Below the pieces are notes generated by a model that saw only the letters and a program-made list of their open reading frames with translations, was not told the DNA's origin and did no database searches. A DNA stretch of 64,000 nucleotides from Lutraria lutraria. Taxonomy: Eukaryota; Mollusca; Bivalvia; Venerida; Mactridae. Below are positions 50,301 to 57,022 of this stretch, piece after piece. The stretch spans positions 9,545,603 through 9,609,602 of the forward strand of contig OZ026840.1 in the NCBI GenBank assembly GCA_964023205.1, in the 5' to 3' direction. A program made the translations under genes and the position numbers. Position 1 is the stretch's first letter; the number at the start of each line of letters is the position of its first letter.

Positions 50301-53300
50301 TTAAATATTATTGGTACAACTATAGTTTAATTTTAGATATTATTGGTACAACTATAGTTAAACATTAGATATTATTAGTACAACTATAGTTTAACTTTAG
50401 ATATTATTGGTACAACTATAGTTAAACATTAGATATTATTAGTACAACTATAGTTTAACTTTAGATATTATTGGTACAACTATAGTTTAACTTTAGATAT
50501 TATTGGTACAACTATTGTTTAACTTTAGATATTATTGGTTCAGCTATAGTTTAACTTTAGATATTATTGGTACAACTATAGTTTAACTTTAGATGTTATT
50601 GGTACAACTATTGTTTACAATCAGATATTGGTAGAACTATTGTTTAACTTTAGATATTATTGGTACAACTGTAGTTAAACATTAGATATTATTAGTACAA
50701 CTATAGTTTAACTTTAGTTATTATTGGTACAACTATAGTTTAACTTTAGATATTATTGGTACAACTATAGTTAAACATTAGATATTATTAGTACAACTAT
50801 AGTTTAACTTTAGATATTATTGGTACAACTATAGTTTAATTTTAGATATTATTGGTACAACTATAGTTAAACATTAGATATTATTAGTACAACTATAGTT
50901 TAATTTTAGATATTATTGGTACAACTATAGTTTAACTTTAGATATTATTGGTACAACTATTGTTTAACTTTAGATATTATTGGTTCAGCTATAGTTTAAC
51001 TTTAGATATTATTGGTACAACTATAGTTTAACTTTAGATGTTATTGGTACAACTATTGTTTACAATCAGATATTGGTAGAACTATTGTTTAACTTTAGAT
51101 ATTATTGGTACAACTATAGTTTCACTTTAGATGGTATTGGTACAACCATTGTTTGCAATCAGATATTGGTAGAACTATAGTTTAACTTTAGATATTATTG
51201 GTACAACTATAGTTTAACTTTAGATATTATTGGTACAATTATATTGTTTAACTTTAGATATTATTGGTACAACCATTGTTTAACTTTAGATATTATTGGT
51301 ACAACTGTAGTTTAACTTTAGATATTGGTACAACCATTGTTTAACTTTAGATATTATTGGTACAACTGTAGTTTAACTTTAGATATTATTGGTACAACTA
51401 TTGTTTAACTTTAGATATTATTGGTTCAGCTATAGTTTAACTTTAGATATTATTGGTACAACTATAGTTAAACATTAGATGTTATTGGTACAACTATTGT
51501 TTACAATCAGATATTGGTAGAACTATTGTTTAACTTTAGATATTATTGGTACAACTATAGTTTCACTTTAGATGGTATTGGTACAACCATTGTTTGCAAT
51601 CAGATATTGGTAGAACTATAGTTTAACTTTAGATATTATTGGTACAACTATAGTTTAACTTTAGATATTATTGGTACAATTATATTGTTTAACTTTAGAT
51701 ATTATTGGTACAACCATTGTTTAACTTTAGATATTATTGGTACAACTGTAGTTTAACTTTAGATATTGGTACAACCATTGTTTAACTTTAGATATTATTG
51801 GTACAACTATAGTTTAACTTTAGATATTATTGGTACAACTATAGTTTAACTTTAGATATTATTGGTACAACTATTGTTAAAGTTCAGATATTGGTACAAC
51901 TATAGTTTAACTTTAGATATTATTGGTACAACTATAGTTTAACTTTAGATATTATTGGTACAACTATTGTTAAAGTTCAGATATTGGTACAACTATAGTT
52001 TAACTTTAGATATTATTGGTACAACTATAGTTTAAATTTAGATATTATTGGTACAACTATAGTTTAACTTTAGATATTATTGGTACAACTATAGTTTAAC
52101 TTTAGATATTGGTACAACCATTGTTTAACTTTAGATATTATTGATACAACTATAGTTTAACTTTAGATATTATTGGTACAACTATAGTTTAACTTTAGAT
52201 ATTATTGGTACAACTATAGTTTAACTTTAGATATTGGTACAACCATTGTTTAACTTTAGATATTATTGGTACAACTATAGTTTAACTTTAGATATTATTG
52301 GTACAACAGTATTTTAACTTTAGATATTATTGGTACAACTATAGTTTAACTTTAGATATTATTGGTACAACTATAGTTAAACATTAGATATTATTAGTAC
52401 AACTATAGTTTAACCTTAGATATTATTAGTACAACTATAGTTTAACTTTAGATATTATTGGTACAACTATTGTTTAACTTTAGATATTATTGGTTCAGCT
52501 ATAGTTTAACTTTAGATATTATTGGTACAACTATAGTTTAACTTTAGATGTTATTGGTACAACTATTGTTTACAATCAGATATTGGTAGAACTATTGTTT
52601 AACTTTAGATATTATTGGTACAACTGTAGTTAAACATTAGATATTATTAGTACAACTATAGTTTAACTTTAGTTATTATTGGTACAACTATAGTTTAACT
52701 TTAGATATTATTGGTACAACTATAGTTAAACATTAGATATTATTAGTACAACTATAGTTTAACTTTAGATATTATTGGTACAACTATAGTTTAATTTTAG
52801 ATATTATTGGTACAACTATAGTTAAACATTAGATATTATTAGTACAACTATAGTTTAACTTTAGATATTATTGGTACAACTATTGTTTAACTTTAGATAT
52901 TATTGGTTCAGCTATAGTTTAACTTTAGATATTATTGGTACAACTATAGTTTAACTTTAGATGTTATTGGTACAACTATTGTTTACAATCAGATATTGGT
53001 AGAACTATTGTTTAACTTTAGATATTATTGGTACAACTATAGTTTCACTTTAGATGGTATTGGTACAACCATTGTTTGCAATCAGATATTGGTAGAACTA
53101 TAGTTTAACTTTAGATATTATTGGTACAACTATAGTTTAACTTTAGATATTATTGGTACAACTATTGTTTAACTTTAGATATTATTGGTACAACCATTGT
53201 TTAACTTTAGATATTATTGGTACAACTGTAGTTTAACTTTAGATATTGGTACAACCATTGTTTAACTTTAGATATTATTGGTACAACTGTAGTTTAACTT

Positions 53301-54727
53301 TAGATATTGGTACAACCATTGTTTAACTTTAGATATTATTGGTACAACTATAGTTTAACTTTAGATATTATTGGTACAACTATAGTTTAACTTTAGATAT
53401 TATTGGTACAACTATTGTTAAAGTTCAGATATTGGTACAACTATAGTTTAACTTTAGATATTATTGGTACAACTATAGTTTAACTTTAGATATTATTGGT
53501 ACAACTATTGTTAAAGTTCAGATATTGGTACAACTATAGTTTAACTTTAGATATTATTGGTACAACTATAGTTTAAATTTAGATATTATTGGTACAACTA
53601 TAGTTTAACTTTAGATATTATTGGTACAACTATAGTTTAACTTTAGATATTGGTACAACCATTGTTTAACTTTAGATATTATTGATACAACTATAGTTTA
53701 ACTTTAGATATTATTGGTACAACTATAGTTTAACTTTAGATATTATTGGTACAACTATAGTTTAACTTTAGATATTGGTACAACCATTGTTTAACTTTAG
53801 ATATTATTGGTACAACTATAGTTTAACTTTAGATATTATTGGTACAACTGTAGTTTAACTTTAGATATTATTGGTACAACTATAGTTTAACTTTAGATAT
53901 TATTGGTACAACTATAGTTTAACTTTAGATATTATTGGTACAACTATAGTTTAACTTTAGATATTGGTACAACCATTGTTTAACTTTAGATATTATTGGT
54001 ACAACTATAGTTTAACTTTAGATATTGGTACAACCATTGTTTAACTTTAGATATTATTGGTACAACTATAGTTTAACTTTAGATATTGGTACAACCATTG
54101 TTTAACTTTAGATATTATTGGTACAACTATAGTTTAATTTGAGATATTATTGGTACAACTATAGTTTAACTTTAGATATTATTGGTACAACTATAGTTTA
54201 ACTTTAGATATTTGTACAACCATTGTTTAACTTTAGATATTATAGGTACAACTATTGTTTAAGTTCAGATATTGGTATAACTATAGTTTCACTTTAGATA
54301 TTATTGGTACAACTATTGTTTAAGTTCAGATATTGGTACAACCATTGTTTAACTTTAGATATTGTAGGTACAACTATTGTTTAAGTTCAGATATTGGTAT
54401 AACTATAGTTTCACTTTAGATATTATTGGTACAACTATTGTTTAAGTTCAGATATTGGTATAACTATAGTTTCACTTTTAGATATTATTGGTACAACTAT
54501 TGTTTAACTTTAGATATTGGTACAACCATTGTCTAACTTTAGACATTATTGGGTACAACTATAGTTTAACTTTAGATATTATTGGTACAACTATTGTTTA
54601 ACTTTAGATATTATTGGTACAACTATTGTTTAACTTCAGATATTGGTACAATTATTGTTTACGACCAGACATGATGGCCGTGTTTGTAGCTATTGATGAA
54701 TGTACAGAAAAGAATGGCGGTTTAATG
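38282..54727 (+). CDS. PhyH-family Fe(II)/2-oxoglutarate dioxygenase gene (5' six exons, partial)
   Basis: Six exons with consistent phases: 38,282-38,321 (ATG at 38,315), 39,877-39,964, 45,626-45,704, 46,191-46,301, 46,996-47,090 and 54,640-54,727. All have GT donors and AG acceptors. They join into 156 codons without a stop. Family features: N-terminal [13 protein letters not shown] (about residues 21-35), ALWQHPGND (about 70-78), then [19 protein letters not shown] (about 112-130) with iron ligands His123 and Asp125, and [19 protein letters not shown] (about 136-154). This is the pattern of phytanoyl-CoA dioxygenase (PhyH) family proteins, which hydroxylate small substrates using Fe(II) and 2-oxoglutarate. 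Substrate unknown. The distal His and the Arg for 2-oxoglutarate are not in the window, and about half of the usual ~290 residues are missing, so further exons should lie beyond 64,000. The introns carry much mobile and satellite DNA. Confidence 0.88.
39877..39964 (+). CDS. PhyH-family gene, exon 2
   Basis: 88 nt, acceptor TTTTGTAG, donor AAG|GTGAAT. Encodes residues 3-32 ending [15 protein letters not shown], the conserved N-terminal strand of PhyH proteins. The last codon is split (AG|A) and completes as Arg in exon 3. Confidence 0.85.
40195..40420. repeat. Interspersed repeat R, diverged partial copy 3
   Basis: Shares ordered phrases with 26.9-27.7 and 47.8-48.0 kb (GGAGAGTA, TTGACAATCATGAGTATTTG, ATGTATATAGTTCACA, CATACATCAAT) with about one change in six. 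It stops just before the foldback element at 40,448. Confidence 0.7.
40448..42444. mobile_element. 2-kb foldback element with internal GTACGCAACGG repeats
   Basis: Terminal inverted repeats CACTGTGTGGTAGCACT at both ends; arms of about 550 bp (40,448-41,005 and 41,893-42,444) pair with scattered mismatches around an 0.9-kb centre. Each arm has four copies of a CTGTACGCAACGG motif at 20-40 bp spacing, and the tips contain the related CTGTACGCAA. A 60-codon frame ([10 protein letters not shown]... [10 protein letters not shown]) exists in both arms, but arm-to-arm differences mostly change the amino acid, so it is not under evident protein constraint. No target duplication was found; the right end abuts another repeat. 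Lies in intron 2 of the PhyH-family gene. Confidence 0.75.
41210..41295 (+). pseudogene. tRNA-like relic inside the foldback element
   Basis: CTTCGCTGGTCGAGCAG (A-box-like) and GGTTCGAATCTC (B-box) lie at about the tRNA distance, with a CTTTAAA loop between. The stems are imperfect. A promoterless tRNA copy or SINE head is likelier than a working gene. Confidence 0.35.
42447..42640. repeat. CATGATGC palindromic repeat element, copy 2
   Basis: Bounded by GACCCTGTGTCGTGCA and GCAGGGTCGTGCATTTATGACCC, with five to six palindromic TTTTCAGCATGATGCTGAAA-type units, more regular than copy 1 at 15.1 kb. It begins two bases after the end of the foldback element. Confidence 0.7.
42716..43639 (-). mobile_element. 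Non-LTR reverse-transcriptase relic, inverted duplicate of 13.3-14.15 kb
   Basis: On the minus strand a frame at 43,390-43,602 reads [20 protein letters not shown], the catalytic region of a non-LTR reverse transcriptase. Flanking non-coding sequence also matches 13,319-14,151 in inverted orientation, apart from about 100 extra bases near 42,840-42,950. Both copies end at the same points, so the unit moved or was duplicated after the element had already decayed. Confidence 0.75.
43640..44544. other. Intron 2 sequence, no gene seen
   Basis: Short frames only; no recognised repeat. Confidence 0.4.
44545..45105 (-). mobile_element. 3' part of a non-LTR retrotransposon with TTAC tail
   Basis: On the minus strand a frame of about 57 codons (about 45,100 to the stop at 44,929) has [20 protein letters not shown] and [14 protein letters not shown], the style of ORF2 C-termini in CR1/L2-type elements. 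It is followed by about 370 bp of 3' UTR and ends in (TTAC)n at 44,545-44,565. The 5' part is missing, as is common for such copies. Confidence 0.6.
45106..45625. other. End of intron 2, no other feature
   Basis: Contains a short G+C-richer patch with GCGCATGC words (45,185-45,480). No exon recognised before the acceptor at 45,624-45,625. Confidence 0.4.
45626..45704 (+). CDS. PhyH-family gene, exon 3
   Basis: 79 nt, acceptor TTCATTTCAG, donor AAG|GTACAA. Encodes residues 32-58 ([19 protein letters not shown] then LLKYAYK), the helix after the first strand in PhyH proteins. Ends in phase 0. Confidence 0.85.
45705..46190. other. Intron 3, no other feature
   Basis: Unremarkable intron with donor GTACAA and acceptor TTTTTTATAACAG; nothing else recognised. 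Confidence 0.5.
46191..46301 (+). CDS. PhyH-family gene, exon 4
   Basis: 111 nt, phase 0 at both ends, acceptor TTTATAACAG, donor AAG|GTGAAA. Encodes residues 59-95 including [20 protein letters not shown] and a helical [10 protein letters not shown] end. Confidence 0.88.
46374..46791. repeat. 38-bp minisatellite, 11 near-perfect copies, intron 4
   Basis: Unit starts TGTAATACATGTATCATCTT and continues ACAGTCATACTTACAATC. The 11 copies show almost no differences, indicating recent expansion or homogenisation. Each unit carries CTTACAG, an acceptor-like word. The array sits between exon 4 and exon 5 of the PhyH-family gene. Confidence 0.95.
46996..47090 (+). CDS. PhyH-family gene, exon 5 (iron-binding HxD)
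   Basis: 95 nt, acceptor TTTGTTTAG, donor GG|GTACGG. Encodes residues 96-127: [20 protein letters not shown], then a Gly-Gly-Lys linker and WHQDYG. His codon at 47,077-47,079 and Asp codon at 47,083-47,085 are the expected Fe(II) ligands. The final GG joins A of exon 6 to make Gly. Confidence 0.92.
47091..47670. other. Start of intron 5, no other feature
   Basis: Short random frames only. Confidence 0.45.
47671..48163. repeat. Interspersed repeat R, copy 2 (uninterrupted)
   Basis: Uninterrupted 493-bp copy of the repeat at 26,842-27,849. It preserves the empty target GAGTAATACACATT where copy 1 carries the 508-bp MITE. Located in intron 5 of the PhyH-family gene. Confidence 0.88.
48164..48858. 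other. Intron 5 sequence with tRNA-like words
   Basis: GGTTCGTATCC (about 48,477) and, on the minus strand, GGGTTCGAAACCC (about 48,845) match pol III B boxes, but no complete tRNA is present. Confidence 0.35.
48859..49813. mobile_element. 0.95-kb MITE/foldback with ~60-bp inverted ends
   Basis: GAAATTTGGAGGAA...AGTAGCAGCGCTTACGAAAA at the left is mirrored by TTTTCGTAAGCGCTGCTACT...TCCTCCAAATTTC at the right. The interior is rich in GACGTC/AACGTC words and includes GCCACCTAGCGG, also found in the palindrome at 35.87 kb. No transposase. Target duplication not clear. Confidence 0.65.
49936..54639. repeat. 29/32-bp minisatellite derived from the exon 6 splice acceptor, ~150 copies
   Basis: Unit: ATATTGGTACAACTATAGTT plus TAACTTTAG (29 bp); the commoner form has an extra ATT (32 bp). 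The array runs into exon 6 without a gap: the last unit is the real acceptor and the first 22 bases of the exon. Diagnostic variants (GTTTACAATCAGATATTGG at about 50,613; 51,060; 51,501; 52,570; 52,981) recur at about 440 bp or multiples, showing nested block duplications. Nearly every unit keeps an AG followed by ATATT, so each looks like an acceptor. Non-coding in the array: frames hit TAA in each unit because 29 and 32 are not multiples of 3. Confidence 0.95.
54640..54727 (+). CDS. PhyH-family gene, exon 6
   Basis: 88 nt, acceptor TTAACTTCAG, donor ATG|GTACGT. Encodes the end of Gly127 and residues 128-156, [20 protein letters not shown] then CTEKNGGLM, matching the segment after the HxD motif in PhyH proteins. 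Ends in phase 0. Its first 22 bases are the template of the preceding array. Confidence 0.9.
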
Positions 54728-54759
54728 GTACGTTGATATCTTTATTTGTTTTATTTCTC

Positions 54760-55030
54760 CGTCAATTATTTCAAGCGTCATTTCAGTTATTATCACGGCG
54801 GGCAGTTACCCTAACCAGCCTCCTTGGACTTCATTAGGGCCTTGACCAATACTAACCACATTCTACCGCAAGCTACTGCCAAGCTACCCCACATAATTCA
54901 GAACTGGGGGACAATTTAACGTAGGATATAATATCTTTATTCAAATTTACGGACAGTGTGAGCCACACCCGAGGTTCGAACTCACAACCTCTTGATCAGT
55001 AGCTCAGTACCACTGAACTAACCGGGTGGG
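54760..55030 (-). repeat. tRNA-headed SINE, family A, most complete copy
   Basis: On the minus strand the head starts near 55,030: GCCCACCCGGTTAGTTCAGT (A box) and GAGTTCGAACCTC (B box), with near-complementary acceptor ends. The body to the left (54,770-54,920) matches the copy at 13.15-13.33 kb. Confidence 0.65.
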
Positions 55031-55109
55031 CTATGTTGATGTCAGCTTGAGAGATATGTGCTTTCTTCGTTCAGTCTACAGACAAACCTGTGAACAAAGG
55101 TCACCATGT

Positions 55110-55258
55110 GAAAGACAAATTGTGGCCTTTATTGACAGGTGACCTTTATTCAGAGCTCATTTTGTTCTTGATAATCAATAAAGCTTTTTTAAAGTATGAC
55201 GTTTTTCAAAGGATGGTCTTTATTCAGAGGTTGTCGCCAACACAGGTTTGACTGTATT
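55110..55258. repeat. DNA-transposon end remnant (pogo-like style)
   Basis: GACAGGTGACCTTTATTCAG, GGATGGTCTTTATTCAGAGG and ACAGGTTTGACTGTAT match 28,285-28,430. Read inward on the minus strand the end is CAGTCAAACCTGTG, like pogo/Tigger terminal sequence. Only an end is present. Confidence 0.45.
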
Positions 55259-55314
55259 TAATACATGTGGAATAATTAAAACTATAACAATAACACATTC
55301 GTTTAACATGAAAT

Positions 55315-55545
55315 AGACCCGCCTCCGTGGTCGAGCGGTTAAGGTCGCTGACTTCAAATCACTGTAACCTCTCACTGAAAGAGGGTCGTGGGTTCGAGCC
55401 CCGCTACCGACTATGTCTCTTGTGAGAAAGTAGGCAATTGCTTACGGAGGATGGGAGTCTAGTAGGAACGATGGTTATGTGAACTGTCCGTCTCATATGA
55501 CTCTGACTGTTAAAAAGGGGCGTTAAACTCGATACATGTATAAAC
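55315..55545 (+). repeat. tRNA-headed SINE, family B
   Basis: The head GCCTCCGTGGTCGAGCGGTT (A box) to GGGTTCGAGCCCC (B box) has the length and long variable arm of a Ser/Leu-type tRNA, with a CTTCAAA anticodon-like loop. It is followed by a unique body ending GGGGCGTTAAACTCGATAC. The weak anticodon stem and attached body argue for a SINE, not a tRNA gene. Confidence 0.65.
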
Positions 55546-56500
55546 AAAAACAAATAACCTGAAATACTTGCTTTACGTTCCTTCTAGACTTATAAGTATT
55601 GAACTACATGTATGTACGTGCATGGAGTAAGCCAAGTATTATTCAATTATAAAATTATCAATAAGTATCCATTCATTCTACGTTAAGTGCTAAAAAATGG
55701 AACTGTAGATGATACAATTTTGATGTAATAATTTACTAAAGTTTCTGTTATCAATGAACAGAATACTTTATCAATCACTGGGGGCCGCAAATCAGCCTTC
55801 GTTTTGATAGCACACAATGTGACACATTGTCTTTGTAAGTCACATTCGTCAGATACGTTGAAGAACATAGAACATAGAACATAGTTTATTATTACAATAC
55901 CACATACATATTTACAACAGACCGATAAAGGCTAAAAAGCCCATGACAGTCAAAAAAGGACAAATACATTTACACAAAACATAATTATAGAAATACATAC
56001 AAAACAATGCATAAGTTAATACATGCAGAAAACAACAGAAAAAAAGTACTTGGCACTTTAAGCGATTTAACCGGACGTATGCAGAAATTATTGCTAAACA
56101 AATATGTTTTATTAATTACTAGTATAGCTTACACATGCGAAACGAAGACATCATCATGTTAAAACATGCATTTGCTTCAAAAGAAACAGAACATACCAGA
56201 AATAAAATGAAAGAAATGCCTGGCAATTTAAACGATGCGTCTAATAATATCAATAATGCTTAAACATTATTTAAAATGTAATACATTTTTTGTCAAATTA
56301 TGCAAATAATACTAAAACAATAATACATATTGTACAAGCGATACATTGAAATATGTATCAAGCTATTCAACAGAACAGATGATGCCTAACAATTCATGCA
56401 AGAGCACATCAAAAGTAAATAACAGATATGAGTGTAAGATAAAATTGAGTATTATTTAGTTAATTAAGCGTTATGACATATAAGTATGTTTACACGTATG

Positions 56501-57022
56501 TTAAGTTTGATTCCTAAATGACGACCTTATCTCGAAAGCTTTATAAATAAATACGGATAGGTTTCTCATTTTTAGGGTATTACTGGAATTAAGCATTTGT
56601 TCTGTTTTAAAAATATTTGGATGCATTCTATAATTTGATAGAATATATTGAGATCTTATTGAATCATACAATTTACATTCAAATAGAAAATGCATTTCAT
56701 CTTCAAGTTTAAGACAACAAGGACATAATCTTTCATTTTTTGGGGTGTTATTCCAACGACCTGTTTCAATTCTTAAACGATGAGAAGAGAGCCTAAATCT
56801 TGTCATAGATATGAGATATGTTTTTTATATTTATATTATCTAGATACATGCTGTAGTCAAAATTTGCAAAAACCCTAAAAAACCTTGAACGGGATGATAT
56901 TTGTACTCGATTATTCCATTCTTGCATAAAAATGTCTTTAACTCTTTGTTTTAACAATAATAAAAATAGTTTAGTATTACCTACACCCTGTGAGTACCAC
57001 ACTTCAGAGAATCCTAGTTTAT
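56501..57022 (-). pseudogene. LINE ORF2 C-terminus, broken by two frameshifts
   Basis: The frame of ORF2 slips near 57,050 (an A-rich GAAAACAAAACTGG), continuing in another frame through WYSQGVGNTKLFLLLLKQR to about 56,806, then slips again near 56,810 into RFRLSSHRLRIETGRWNN. The last part has a Cys-x2-Cys...His...Cys pattern (RLCPCCLKLEDEMHFLFEC), a zinc-finger-like motif seen at the C-terminus of several LINE ORF2 proteins. Confidence 0.75.

Noticed and set aside
55315..55410. Functional tRNA with UCA (Sec-like) anticodon
   Set aside because: Anticodon stem is weak and the sequence continues into a SINE body; read as a SINE head.
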